From Nemertoderma westbladi (taxonomy: Eukaryota > Xenacoelomorpha > Nemertodermatida > Nemertodermatidae), in contig JAUCBJ010003506.1 in NCBI GenBank assembly GCA_032718475.1, positions 1 through 64,000 on the forward strand: a stretch of DNA of 64,000 bases. Reading direction: 5' to 3'. Under the pieces are notes generated by a model, which saw only the letters and a list, made by a program, of their open reading frames with translations, searched no databases and was not told where the DNA came from. Made by a program: the position numbers and the translations under genes. Positions within the stretch are counted from its first letter, which is position 1; each line of letters starts with the position of its first letter. Positions 1 through 11,441 of the stretch are shown here, in pieces.

Positions 1-59
1 GTACTGTATAACAAATTATCAGGGATACTAAATACAAAATATGACATGTTCAAGACATT

Positions 60-960
60 AGTGTCTTATAAATTTGGTTGTTAAACTTCCCTTACGTATT
101 CGAAGGTCCTCACCTGACTTCCGGATCCATGATCCCAGGTAACAGAAGTCGTCCACATGCTCAAGCATACCATCCTTTGAGCTTATGCTCATCCGATCAG
201 AGACTTGCTGAGGACTTTCAAAGTTAACTGTCAGAATTTTGGTCTTTCTGGAGTTAATAAAAAGACCAACACTAGAAGCAGCATGTTCTAATGAGCTGAG
301 GAGCCGCTGGGCTCCCTCTAATGATTCTGAGAGTACTCCTAAGTCATCAGCAAAGTCTAGATCAGTTAGGTACTTGGCACGATTTCCTCGACTTCTGGAG
401 CCAGTAGGTGGAGTTATCATCACCCCATCATCATTATGATGATCTAAGGACATGCGTAGAACATAGTCAACCACAATAATGAACAAGAATGGAGCAAGTG
501 TGTCTCCTTGGAGGACGCCCCATAACACTTCAAATGGTTCTGTGTCACCGTCAACAGTAGACACAAATGTTGTCGAACCATCGTATACTGATCTGATTGC
601 TGCAATAATTTCATCAGGAATCCCATATAATGAAAGTATGCTGAACATACGTGAGCGAGAGACTGAATCAAAGGCCTTGAAGAAGTCAACAAAGATAACA
701 GCCAGATGCCTGTCTTTCTTTTTTGATAACTCTTCAATTATCCTTCTAAGTGCCAAAATGGGCTCCATGGTCCCACGACCTTTACGGAACCCATTCTGAT
801 TTCCACGTAGCAGTCTCTCAATGGGATCCCTGATGCGATTTAATAGAATTCTATTGTATAGTTTTGCAGCAATCGAGATCAATGAGATTCCATGAAAAGA
901 TCCGATGAGTGTTGCACCACATTATTCGAAATTCCCTCCAGTCTTTCAACTTGCTTATAG
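60..960 (-). mobile_element. Non-LTR retrotransposon (LINE) fragment, reverse transcriptase domain
   Basis: The minus strand encodes about 270 residues of a LINE reverse transcriptase. Visible landmarks in order are IAAKLYNRILLNR, the NGFRKGRGT region, VIFVDFFKAFDSV (first catalytic Asp), LQGDTLAPFLFIIVVDYV, FADDLGVLSES (the paired catalytic Asp), and the downstream VDDFCYLGSWI segment. The frame has no initiator ATG and closes at a stop about 40 bases upstream of the first conserved residues. The conserved sequence ends after LRIRKG, so the copy is broken at both ends and lacks the endonuclease and C-terminal parts. Closely related fragments lie at 11.9-17.4 kb. The C-terminal region seen in those copies looks RTE-like, but the clade is uncertain. 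Confidence 0.85.
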
Positions 961-3900
961 CAATGTATTGGCGAGACATTAATTATAATCTTTCATTTTT
1001 ATGATATTAATATATATCACAATTGTTCTGACGCGCTAATTCGCACAACTTTTAGTAAAGGAATAGCAATGTAATCTGCATCCCAATCCATGTAGTGGAA
1101 GTTGTTTAATAGGAGATGCGTTCAGCGATAAGCCAATAAGATTCCAGGTAATTCCGCACTATCGCACCATTAGGCATACAGTAGGTATAGAAAAGGAACA
1201 TTTAGAAATTAATAATTCATGTTTTGTAAATAAATACGTATAATTACGTCTAAACTGTGATAAACTACTGAGAATTTATCATGAAAAAATAACTCAACCT
1301 TTAAAATTATTTCAAAATGTGGCCACCCTAACATAAATATTTTATGAAGGTCAACTTCCTCTTGGGTACAGCTAGCTGTGTCCAACCCTACATAACTCGC
1401 TGATTAATAATCATTAACTACTGTGTACGATAATACAAAATTATTAATGACTTCGTTATCTGTCTATTTAGATAGTCAAATTAATAAACAGTTTTTAACT
1501 TTTAATTGACAGGTGGGTGAATTAATATCTTGTGAATTAACGATGTCAATTATCAACTAAGGGAAAGGAGCAGGTTACAGTAACACATTCTTCTAAAAAT
1601 TATTAAACGGAAGTCAATATTTCAGGTTACAGTTCAATTTTACAACTACCGAGTATATGTTTTATATAGCTATATCTCTTCTATATAGCATTCCATGGCG
1701 AAATTCAATTGTTAATTTATATATATGAACGGAATTAATTTACATAATTGTGTGAATAGTAGCACTTATGTTATGAACCGAGTGTATGTACCGAGCAAGC
1801 GCAGCGAGGGAGGTTTACATAAATAGCAAGGGTCTCTAACTTTGAATACTTCTTTTTCATACAATGATCGACGTAATTTTGTTACATTATACCAACTTAT
1901 TGGCGTTCTGAACGAATAATTATTTACTTTAATATTATATTTAAGCCTATATCCATTTATTGGAATTAACATCAAATGTGCCCCCAGGTACCCTGGCATT
2001 TCTACATAATATAAAACTAAAATTCAACAATATTTGAAATTGAAACAATATTATCAACTAATAAAACATAATTAATTGGTCATTAAATTGCGTGATACAT
2101 AATAATTAATCACAATAACTGTACGTACGTACAGCCCGTTTCTGATTGGCCCATCTGTAGTCATGGATTTGGCTTGCACTGAGGTACAACAATTATTATT
2201 TAATAAGTCGTAAGTTTCGGAGTCAACTTCCAGGTATGGATGACGATGTGAACACCTACAGATACAGGGGTTACAAAACGTTTTCCAACTCTACTGTACA
2301 GTTCCATTAATACATCCATTGCTAACTCCGCTTTCAGTTTTATTACAAGATTTGGCAACCACACCAGATAGTTCCCCCATTTGCAATTCAGGTTCGGGCG
2401 ACACGTAGCGGGCAAGTTGGGAATATAATAGCAAACGATTTTGGCCTCTTTCTTTATACCAGTCGCAAAATACAGGCGTGCCAGTTAGGCCTATTGTTAT
2501 ATGGGGATGATTACATTATACAATTAATTCGTAATCGGGGAAGGTAATGCCAAAAGCTTGTAAAACTCGCGTGTTGTCACAAATCTTTCGCGAGTTATGA
2601 CAGGATTTCTAATTTTATGGAACCGCCAAAAAATAAACGACTATCAAACCATCTATTACTGTATAAGTTAGAAATATATGATCCATTATGTGGTATCGTT
2701 TGGAGCTGATTCCAAATATAACGAAATATTTCAGAATTGAAAAATTTTTGATTGAATTTTGCTGTATTTCGTATTGGCGCGGCACAGCAATATTATGAAC
2801 TAATTTTCCACTTTTGGTAAAAGTTACAGACAGATCGGAAGAAAATAATACATAAATGATTTTTTTTAAAGCAATCTTAGCAAACAGTAATCATTATACT
2901 GTACTAACTAAGGCTACAGTAGTTATATATTGGATTCCATCCGGGTTCGAGACACGGCGGTGTCCTTTTAATTTTTCGCACAGGCAACGAATTGATGTTT
3001 TGGTATTTCTCACGCGGGATAAACTCGTAATGGTATTTGCAAATACCAATTTCAGCAATCATTTTGCATTCTGTAAATGATATATCACCATATACTTGTA
3101 GGGTATTCAAAGTACCGTGTCAAGTTGGCATGTCGCTTCCTAAATAACTTTAATAATTATCGTATACGACATATTACAGTATGAGGGTGTGTTGGAGACA
3201 TAAAGGCCAAGGCAGAGTAACATAGTAGGGCAGAAGTCATGGTTGAATCGTCGTTGCGATTGAGAATGGGGGAGGGTAACACACCTGGGGTAAAATTGTC
3301 ACATTTTTGGATTTTTATTTGATCTGAATGCAGAATTTATTGGGGATTACGAATCTTAAAACGGCTTGGCGAGATCTTTTTGAGTTCTCGAATTTTCGCT
3401 GTCTTCCCGTTTTCGATTTTTAAATTTATAAAAATACTAGGCCTACTCCTTCACCACTTTTCACTCAAATTCGATAATTTATGGCTCGTTTGAAAGGTTT
3501 TTGAAGACCTTGAACAATTCCCCAGCACATTAAAAAATAAAATTTTGTTTAAATAATATTTCGAATTTTAATCAATTAATTTAATTAATTAATTATAATT
3601 TAAAAAATCGGATTGATAATATTTTTAGATTCGAAAGTGCTGATCTAAAAAAGTTGGTTTCAAAAAATTTGGATAAATATTAAGGGACTAGAAGTGTTTT
3701 TAGTGAAATATTTAATTCCACCGCTCGCCGCTAGAGGGAGACAAAAAAAAATTCAAAATTGATTTTTTGTTGCTCTTTGGCGTTCCAACAATGCTATTGA
3801 TCAACCACACGATATTAGAGCTGTTTAAAATCTTCTGAGGGGTGATCCCCCCCCCCCCCCCCCCTTTAAAATGTAATGATTATTTGTAAAAATTAAAATG

Positions 3901-5263
3901 TAATTATACGGAACTACTGCAGCTTCAGCCAACCCAGTTGTAATGAGGACCTTGTATTTGCTGAGAGAGTACAGTAGTGGGAGTATTCTAGTTTGGGAGT
4001 TAGGGTGGCGGCTTCCCCTGCCTTACCAAGCGAGAAGAGACTTCAGTTTGGCTCACTGATGACGATGACTTTACCTTTACGCGGTCATTCTTTGTTGAGA
4101 AGTTTCTCGAAATGGACTTTCATCCCGCCGGTAGGAGTTTAGATCGTGAAGCAGAACTTAATGACTCATCAATAGCGCAACTCCAACTATCTATGTTATT
4201 TCTGGATAAGAGATAGGAAGAGATAGGAAGAGATACGGAAGTCCACTATAGTACTGTATTTAACTTCTATTTAAGTAATGCCTCATTTAGTAAAATTATA
4301 TGGCTGGGGATTAAACACATTTTTGGCACTTTTTTCAAATTATTAATGTGGTAGGCCTACTGGTAGTACCGTAAGTAGTGCGATATAAATGCAAAATCAG
4401 ATAATAACTATAGGCCTACTACTGTATAACTACTGTATAATCACAAAAATAATATCGATATAATACTCCATATAACTGGTAAAATGGAATGAGCTACAAT
4501 CAACCCAAACCCATACAAACTAATGTAAAAATAATTGCAAAATAACTCAACAGTAAGGTAAAATAAAATGCGTAACACAACATTTCAGACTTTAATTATT
4601 GTTTTTGCAATACTGGGTGGATGATACTGTCTAATAAACATTCCTTACCCTTTTATGAGAAAATAACTTTCTAGTTTACAGGTTCTAGAACACAGAACTA
4701 ATCGAAGGAATGTTTGATGTTATCTCAGATTCGATAGCAAGATGACTTTCTTGTTTTAAGTCGATAATTCAGTGAAAAAAACTTAATTAAAAAGTCTGTT
4801 GAAGCTTAACGGAGACGTTGGTTAATTGTAAATATTTTACGTACATTCGCGCACGGTAAACTTATACCAGAGTATTCCGATAGCCATGAAATTCTACGCT
4901 AATAATAGTTTAGGTACAGAACATTAGTTTAAAGATTAGGTATCACAATACAGTAGACCCAAATAATGCTAATGATAGATCGATTGACAAATAGTTGAGA
5001 AAAAGCGCCACATTAGTAGCTCTACTAATACTGTAGTCACATCATAAGCGAAAGTCTTTGGCGCAGAAAAACGGATTCGTAACGGTACAAGCAATAACAA
5101 AGAAGAACAAAATATTTCCTAAAGTTCCGGTACGCCTACTGTAAGTTTGTGCAAATTTCATATGAAATTTGACATCCATTTAAATGTCTAACTAGTAAAG
5201 TTATATAAAGTTACAAATAATGTTTAAATGTTTTTCTCTCGTCTACAATATGAAGTCACAACT
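961..5263. other. AT-rich intergenic sequence, no gene seen
   Basis: No exon with recognisable protein similarity was found on either strand. The stretch is AT-rich and includes an 18-base poly-C run at 3847-3864, scattered TAGGCCTA words and short repeats. A T-arm-like word (GGTTCGAGAC near 2943) followed by TTTT near 2967 was noted, but no tRNA cloverleaf could be built around it. Confidence 0.6.
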
Positions 5264-5944
5264 TTACATAGTAAGATGATTGAGCAGGAGAGCAACTGCG
5301 GCCAGCATCGCGTTTCCAACGCAAAATGGAGCGGCACTATCGTCTGACTCGTCGTCGTCACTGGAACCGGTTTCGAGACCGGCAACGGCAACGTCTCGGC
5401 CAGTACCGAATATATCATGGCTCCAATCGACTTCACCTCCTTCACGAGGTTCCTTCTCCCACTCTACCGCCTCTAGAGAGGTGCACTTGGCGTCACCATC
5501 GCAACACTTGGACTGCGCCGAGATATGGAATGGTTTCGTACGGTTGAAAGCATCCGTGAACTCATCAACCATGTCAACAGCTTTATCAACGGCTGTATAC
5601 ACCGCCTCGTCGATGTCTATACATGGAATATACTTTGGGGCGCATGAACGAACTTCTATGACCTCGAGTGATTTAATATCTCCAACGAGATTCCCGAGGT
5701 CTTCTGATATAGCACTGACATTCAAGGTTCCCGCTAATTGAATGAACACCTGTAGGCATCCTTTCGAGCATGTTTCTTCCTTTTTCGCCTTATTAAGAAG
5801 AGCGTCCGTAAATGTCTTTAGGGCAGTGTTAGCTACAGGGTAGCTCGCGTAAGGATCTACGCCGATGCCGAGTGTGCAGACGTCACTGGCTGAACCTAAA
5901 GCGGCGAAACTAGAAAGAACCAAGGAAAATATAATGATTGCCAT
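5264..5944 (-). CDS. Predicted secreted, GPI-anchored, cysteine-rich protein (226 aa, unrecognised family)
   Basis: This is a single-exon frame of 226 codons plus stop. The start is the ATG at 5944, the first ATG in the frame; it has G at -3 and G at +4. The frame stays open for a few codons upstream but without an ATG. Residues 1-19 form a signal peptide (hydrophobic IIIFSLVLSSFAAL, cleavage probably after GSA). The mature part has eight cysteines (23, 59, 63, 101, 108, 147, 148, 154), enough for four disulphides, and two N-glycosylation sequons (N75 NVS, N134 NRT). An acidic Ser/Asp linker (about 193-203) leads to a hydrophobic C-terminal tail (about 209-221), the layout of a GPI-anchor signal. 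I do not recognise the family and assign no function. No neighbour is obviously linked. A cell-surface role is inferred from architecture only. Confidence 0.7.
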   Translation of the reverse strand: MAIIIFSLVLSSFAALGSASDVCTLGIGVDPYASYPVANTALKTFTDALLNKAKKEETCSKGCLQVFIQLAGTLNVSAISEDLGNLVGDIKSLEVIEVRSCAPKYIPCIDIDEAVYTAVDKAVDMVDEFTDAFNRTKPFHISAQSKCCDGDAKCTSLEAVEWEKEPREGGEVDWSHDIFGTGRDVAVAGLETGSSDDDESDDSAAPFCVGNAMLAAVALLLNHLTM

Positions 5945-6001
5945 CGCTACGTGTGTTTCTTTGGTATTTTCCGTTATGTTACCAAAAAACGTCAACCGCA
6001 A

Positions 6002-6855
6002 TTAATTCTATTTGTACATTAAAGATTTGATGGTAGAAGAAACTAAATTGAAATGTGTAGAGTCGTTCTGAATTTATACTACTGTAAGTCTGTTTAAAAG
6101 CCACATGTAAAGAATACCAGGATTTCTATGGGTACTATAGACAATACAATTATTGGAAAGATATGTTAAATATATAAAATGAATATTGTTTTTGTTTTCT
6201 AAATTGTCAAGTAAAACTAATCCACATTAATGCACTACACCATGACTGTCAGACTGGCGCCTAGTGTTTGGGCAATTGCTTAACATGGAATTGTTTGTAC
6301 GTGATTTTTTGTGAAATCTCTATCAGTTATGTTGGCAGTGACCATTCCAGAACTTCGTTAAATTATTTATCAGATCGTAAATGCATTGATGATTGATAGT
6401 AGATGCGGCGCAATACAAGCAGGAACACTGCCTAGCGTAGACAAAATAAAAAGTCAAAGATACCAATTTTGTCTGTTTATATTGCATGAAAGTGAAAAGT
6501 GAAAAAAATTACTGGTAGGTAGTGAGAGTTTTGAAGGTAACTGAAAACTGAAAAACCAACTGTCAAGTATACATATATTATCATAATGGTCTTTTGTAAT
6601 GTTCTTGCGGTCACTTAGCAGCATTATTGCGGGCACTAAGATGTCCCATAGGACGTTAGTGCAAGTAATATACAACAGGCCATGAAGACATTTCCCGCTT
6701 CTTTAGTTCCTGCTGATGCAAACGAGTTGTTACTTTCTTAAACTTCAAAGGTACAAATTTAAAGTATTTAGTTCCCTCATCTCGTTATTTAACATTTTAA
6801 TTTCAACTTGGATCTTTTATGATTAAAAAATTAATTAACCTCAGCTAGACAGGCC
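6002..6855. other. Intergenic sequence, no gene seen
   Basis: AT-rich sequence between the GPI-type gene and PFDN6. A word near 6105 (ACATGTAAAGAATACCAG) resembles the start of the 53-bp tandem unit at 6856, so a degenerate member of that repeat may be present. Nothing else is supported. Confidence 0.5.
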
Positions 6856-6979
6856 CATGTGAAGAATACCAGACTTTCTGCCGTTATATTTCACTTTGCA
6901 GTTACCCCCATGTGAAGAATACCAGACTTTCTGCCGTTATATTTCACTTTGCAGTTACCCCCATGTGAAGAATATCAGG
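6856..6979. repeat. 53-bp tandem repeat, two full units plus a partial third
   Basis: The word CATGTGAAGAATA starts at 6856, 6909 and 6962, giving an exact 53-base period. The first two units are essentially identical; the third matches for about 20 bases and then diverges. Confidence 0.9.
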
Positions 6980-7009
6980 TTTTCATCAAAAACACAGGTT
7001 ACAGAAGGG

Positions 7010-7065
7010 TTGAATTTAACCAAAACAATAAACGAATTAGTATATGTACAGGTTATAAGACATAA
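7010..7065 (+). repeat. Short copy of a dispersed repeat family
   Basis: Contains AACCAAAACAATAAACGAAT with GGTTACAG nearby. These words are shared with the copies at 21700-21930 (inverted) and 24668-24799 (same orientation), and in part with the MITE interior at about 8885-8925. It is a fragment of a repeat family found at least four times in this window. Confidence 0.5.
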
Positions 7066-7239
7066 ATAAGCGCTATAAAACACTTAATAAAGATAAATTA
7101 AAAAAAATAAAAAATCTTTATATATAAAATTCTAATAAAAAGTCGACCGAAAAGTGAAATCCTGGTATTGAAGGTATGATAGTGACGAAACATCGTCACT
7201 GACATAGAACGTATCGGCGTGTGGCAAACCGAACGTGAA

Positions 7240-7316
7240 AAACAATACGAAACTTTTTTGTATTTCGTATCGTATCTTGGATTTTTCGTATCGTATCGTA
7301 TCCTGTCCCTGGCCAT
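7240..7316 (-). repeat. CGTATCGTATC-rich repeat, copy 1
   Basis: Runs of CGTATCGTAT end in TATCCTGTCCCTGGC. A related stretch at about 7925-8022 inside the first-listed PFDN6 intron shares GGATTTTTC and ends in TATCCTTTCCCCGGC. The pair looks like two diverged copies of one interspersed repeat flanking PFDN6 exon 3. Homology is moderate. Confidence 0.45.
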
Positions 7317-7563
7317 TGACTCTACTATTACAATAATTTTTCAATTTTACGTAAAGGAAGTGAATTTTTCACAATTTAATCTCAAATGTTCTCTTATAAT
7401 GTTGAGGTACGATCTGGGAAAGACCTGTCCCATTTTCGTCATTGCTATTTTTTCTAAAAATCTTAAAATTACATTAGAAGTAGCAGCCAGCAGGTACAAC
7501 TTTGGTTAAGTGGACCAGATATATACAACAAACAGTTTCATACCGGTTAAACGGTTAGTGTAA

Positions 7564-7569
7564 TTTATT
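7564..7569 (-). promoter_or_regulatory. Candidate polyadenylation signal AATAAA for PFDN6
   Basis: AATAAA on the minus strand, 108 bases downstream of the PFDN6 stop codon. It is the first canonical hexamer noticed after the stop. Placement only; no transcript evidence. Confidence 0.4.
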
Positions 7570-7676
7570 TAATATATTGCAATATTTCATTGATTACAGT
7601 TAAATTAGCAATAAAATAATCCTAAGAGATTACTTTACTAAGTCCGTTAAGAGATTACTTTACCGACTTTATAAGA

Positions 7677-9559
7677 CTATTTTACGGATTGGGGAGTACC
7701 CGGTGATGGAGTTTGGGTTTGCTGGATTTTTTGTTGGAGTTTCGTAATTTTTTCTTGGCAACTTTTCTGTTTCTCCTCGAGTGCACCAACATTCATATCG
7801 ATTCGTTTACTGCAAGAATAACAAACAATATTGTAAACAATTTGATGAGAGTGGCTGGAGACAATGTATTGGATAACAACTGTGATAAAAATACGATCTA
7901 CTAACAAAAACACGAATCTCTTTTGGATTTTTCCTAATGGTTTCGTATTTTCTCATAATCACATTAGTATCGAATCGTATCATGACAGATAGTTCGTATC
8001 GCATGCATATCCTTTCCCCGGCAGAACTTTTAAATAAATACTCACATTTCACCTTGAATGTAATCAATCCGCTTGTCAACAGTACTCTTAGCCTCCTCGA
8101 GATCTTGTTTCACAAGAACCGGCCCAATTAGTTTATATACGTTGGCATCGCCCTCCAATATATTGAATTCATTCTTCACCATATTATTCTCATGTAGTTG
8201 CCCATCCAGTGTTTGTTTTAGTTGAATAAGTTTTGACAATTCTGAAAATAATAATAATAAAGGTTTCAAATAATTGGGTTGTCGCCCAGTTCTGTTCTCA
8301 TGGCCAAATTTTACAATGCCCATAATATAATTTTTAAAGGAAAATAATTATTTGATTATACTAAAGGCATTCTCCTGATTTCATAAAATTTCCCCCTTTT
8401 TGAATGAAAAATTAGAAAAAAAACATAGTTTTTAACTTTTTTTAATGTTGAATTGTTTTACAAAATTGCCAATTAACAGAAATAGAAAATACAAAAAGTG
8501 ACCATTCAAAAAATGTGGTTTCGAAAAATAAAAATAACGGAGGAGTCTATTTAGATAAATTTTTAAAATCTCACGCTGTCAGCTAGGGGACGCCAAAAAT
8601 GTTGCTTTTTTAAAATTTTTATTTACTTTATTTCATTCTCTTTTCGATGGTATATCGTATTCTATTCATTTTTCAACCACATTGGAGAAATATAATACAA
8701 ATTTAAAAAGCCCCTTAAAATGATTGACAAATAATATAAAATCACAGATTTTGAAAAATATGTGGTTTCCTTTATAATATATTCTTAAGGTACCGGCAAG
8801 CCGACTTTAGAGGGGTGTAAACGCTACGTCGACAACCGAAAACCACTGCCGACAACATGAAAATGTAATCTGAGTTCGTGACTCTCGTTTATTGTTTTGC
8901 TTAGAATAACCTTTATATTCCTTTCCCTCAATAAATAAATAACAATAATTAGATTTAATATTGGTTGTCGGCGTAGCGTTTACACACACTTTAGAGGGGT
9001 TAATTCAACGTTACAATAGGGTCTGAGTTGGGAACTTCCCTCGCTGCTTAAACTCATATCTCCTTTAAATAAAATAACTAATATGTTTCTGCCGTCTAGT
9101 TTGGTTAATGGTTAGGCATTGCTTTACTCTGATGATGGCCCTCCCTAGTGGCAGTTTTAAACATATTACTTATTTTATTTAAAGATGATGAGTTTTAGCA
9201 ACGAGGGAGGTCCCCAACTCAGACCCTATGGTAACGTTTATAATATATTAAATAATACTTGATACGGTAGGTAACAGGTCCAGCTACAATTTAATATATA
9301 ATTTTTGAGTGCAAATGTTCCAGGACATAATCAAAATTTGTATTAACTTTGTAAATTTCCAAGTCAACATCAACGTAACTATGTCATGGCAATGGTAAGC
9401 AGATCGGTATGGCAGGTACCAGTGTACCGTACCGGGTCAGTACTAATGTACCGAACAGCCGACTAAAGTATCCAGAAGAAACAAACCTTTTGATGTAGCT
9501 CCAAACTCTTCTACCAGTTTCTGGAAATCTTTTTGAGCTTGAGCTGGTACCGATGCCAT
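7677..9559 (-). CDS. PFDN6: Prefoldin subunit 6, three exons
   Basis: Exons on the minus strand are 9559-9487, 8241-8046 and 7809-7677, together encoding 133 aa plus stop (human PFDN6 is 129 aa). The ATG at 9559 has A at -3 and G at +4. Donors are GTTTGT (9486) and GTGAGT (8045); both acceptors end in CAG; phases 1 and 2 are consistent. Bridging codons restore family residues: GAA at the start of SKELSKL and ATT in GEIKRID. The protein has the beta-type prefoldin layout: N-terminal helix (residues 1 to about 45), a central hairpin region around YKLIGPVLVKQDLEEA (about 62-77), then a second helix with EEKQKSCQEKI and a polar tail. Prefoldin 6 is a beta subunit of the hexameric cytosolic prefoldin, which passes unfolded actin and tubulin to the TRiC/CCT chaperonin. 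The larger intron (8242-9486) holds two foldback elements. CCDC33 starts 1.9 kb away in the opposite direction. Confidence 0.95.
7925..8022 (-). repeat. CGTATCGTATC-rich repeat, copy 2 (in PFDN6 intron)
   Basis: Diverged relative of the repeat at 7240-7316, in the same orientation. It lies in the 236-bp intron between PFDN6 exons 2 and 3, ending about 18 bases from the 5' splice site. Alignment by eye is patchy. Confidence 0.4.
8804..9000. mobile_element. MITE-like element with inverted ends and 13-bp flanking direct repeats
   Basis: The left end 8815-8837 (GTGTAAACGCTACG...GACAACC) and right end 8963-8985 (GGTTGTCGGCGTAGCG...) are reverse complements over 23 bases with one mismatch. The word ACTTTAGAGGGGT occurs at 8804-8816 and again at 8988-9000 as an exact 13-base direct repeat just outside the inverted ends, like a target-site duplication. 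The interior of about 125 bp has no coding potential and includes GTTTATTGTTTTGCTTAG, shared with a dispersed repeat near 21850. It sits in PFDN6 intron 8242-9486. A 13-bp duplication is long for a cut-and-paste DNA transposon, so the mechanism is open. Confidence 0.75.
9007..9238. mobile_element. Foldback element with about 80-bp inverted repeats
   Basis: The left arm (about 9007-9088, starting AACGTTACAATAGGGTCTGA) and the right arm (about 9159-9238, whose reverse complement starts AACGTTACCATAGGGTCTGA) pair along their whole length with roughly ten mismatches and small indels. They leave a loop of about 70 bp. The element has no coding potential and begins six bases after the right flanking repeat of the previous element. 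I could not identify a clear target-site duplication. Confidence 0.8.
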
Positions 9560-11441
9560 AATATTGTTAAATATATATAATATACAACACAAACTAAACA
9601 GCTAAAATAGGCACGGTACAGAGATATGGTATCTGTGGTACACAATAACTAAAGAAGGGTTCAACAAAAATGAATCTACTTAAACTACATACCGATACCG
9701 ACACCCAACTGTCGTGGATTGATTAACTGCTATATACAATGTGAGCAACCAAATATGTTATTACCATACAATTATTTATAAATTATTAAAAATGTCCATT
9801 ATATTTTCAGATTTATGTTGAAGTAAGTCGTAAACAACGTAGAGAATGCTTTAAATCTATAAAAGCTCAGAAGTTGCTGACATACTGCGGATTGATGAGA
9901 AGTGGAACGACCGGAGATGGGGACTCGTAAAGGTTCTCGTTAATTACTTGCTTCTGGAACCGGTGTAGAGATGTGGTGCGCGGGTGCAGCCGAAGTACAG
10001 CAATATCAGTTGCACCGGTAATGATATAGATGCTGCGAGGCTAAGCTCAGCATGATTTTGTTATCAGTTGGCGTAGCTTTGGACCGAGGCCGCGCAGGAT
10101 TTTTCGCAATGGGCAGATGGGCGCCGCGTTAGGCATAGTCACATAGATCAAAAGTTATCAACTAAAACTAAATTAAGTTAAAATCAGTCAATGCAATACA
10201 AGCGTACCCGTACACCAGACACAACCAACAACTACCACCAGCACCACGTCTACCACGCACGACGCACCCCGACCCCACCAGCCAGCCAACACAGCACCAC
10301 TACCAGATGCCAGACTACCTGACAGCCTGACTACCACTACAGTCATGCTGTCATGACAGTACTGCAGTAGTCTGGTAGTACTAGTACACTGCAGCACTGT
10401 GCTCGTGCTGCAGCTGCACTGTAGTATCTGAGTACAGGAGTAGGCTACCCCTATTCCTATATGCCTGTCAGCCTGTACAGCTGTATGCCTATGCTGCTAT
10501 GTATACTGCCAGACTGCAGTACTGGATACTGGACTGCCGTTCCGTTACGCAGGTACGGTCACTGTCACACTGGTACCTGGGTACAGTCCTGCAGGACTGC
10601 TGTCTACAGTGGCAGCCTGGCAGATACAGGCCCAGGCAGCCAGCAGGTACTGAGGCAGTGAGGTAGCAGGTACAGAGCAGCAGAGGTAAGACAGTAAGAT
10701 CTGAAGATGGGCTATTCACTGCAGCACGACATTGCCGAAACCCAGGAAACCACATACAAACCTACAGAACTACCCATCCCCATCCCGGTCTGTGACTGTG
10801 AGTATACAGCTGTCTGCTGGTCTGTTTGAATAGCGAACACCCACTTTTTATCGTCCAGACCGTCTGACAGTAGTATGTACAATGTATCATACCGCAGTAC
10901 AGCAGTACCGGTACTGCAGTACTGTCCAGAGTCAGCTGGTAATATAATAGTGTTGCCAGGTAACGGGAACAACGTCAGAATTTATTAGTAGGCGGCCTGA
11001 TGTTCTGCGTTGAAAAGTTCGAGACAGTTGCTATATACTGTTATTCAAGCCAAACAGGAATTCTATTATTTTTTCCCCCAAGAAATCACATTATATTTCA
11101 GACAAAAGATTGTCAGATTGTTGTATAGTAATAGTACTGTAGTAGTACAGTATATTACTGTATGTGATACAAACTGTTATACTTGTTAAAGTACTTTGGG
11201 ACCGCTGGGACCTGACACCTGGGAGTGTATTTCCTGACTGCGCGTTTCATTTGCTATTCATTCTACTTTGGCACCCAAAATTAAAAAAATTTATTAAATT
11301 GTTTCTTCAGTTTGTTTTTGGTAGAATTTTATTTCATATATGTAATGCTACGATTAATTTTTACATACATTTCTTTAAAAAAACTTACTCCGGAGTCCAG
11401 TGTACATTTACTATAATCCGATCTAAAACTATCAATAAATA
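9560..11441. other. Divergent intergenic region between PFDN6 and CCDC33, with a CAG/GTAC-rich tract
   Basis: Any promoters for the two divergent genes should lie here, but I recognise no core promoter element. Around 10180-10980 the composition changes sharply: the sequence becomes GC-richer and full of short self-complementary words (GTACTGCAGTAC, CAGTACTG, GGTACC types) with runs rich in CCA/ACC. Open frames in this tract are short, unsupported by any family, and treated as chance. Confidence 0.5.

Noticed and set aside
2930-2972. tRNA gene suggested by GGTTCGAGAC and a TTTT run
   Set aside because: No acceptor stem, D-arm or anticodon arm could be paired upstream; at best a decayed tRNA-derived repeat.
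5280-5741. 153-codon plus-strand open frame antisense to the GPI-type gene
   Set aside because: Composition is that of a reverse-strand shadow (Ser/Thr/Pro-rich), whereas the minus frame has a signal peptide, sequons and a GPI tail.
7098-7344. Small minus-strand frames with an RYDTK repeat
   Set aside because: They result from a CGTATCGTATC-rich repeat, not a gene.
10461-10972. Short open frames in the CAG/GTAC-rich tract
   Set aside because: Low-complexity composition, no recognisable domain, and both strands are equally open.
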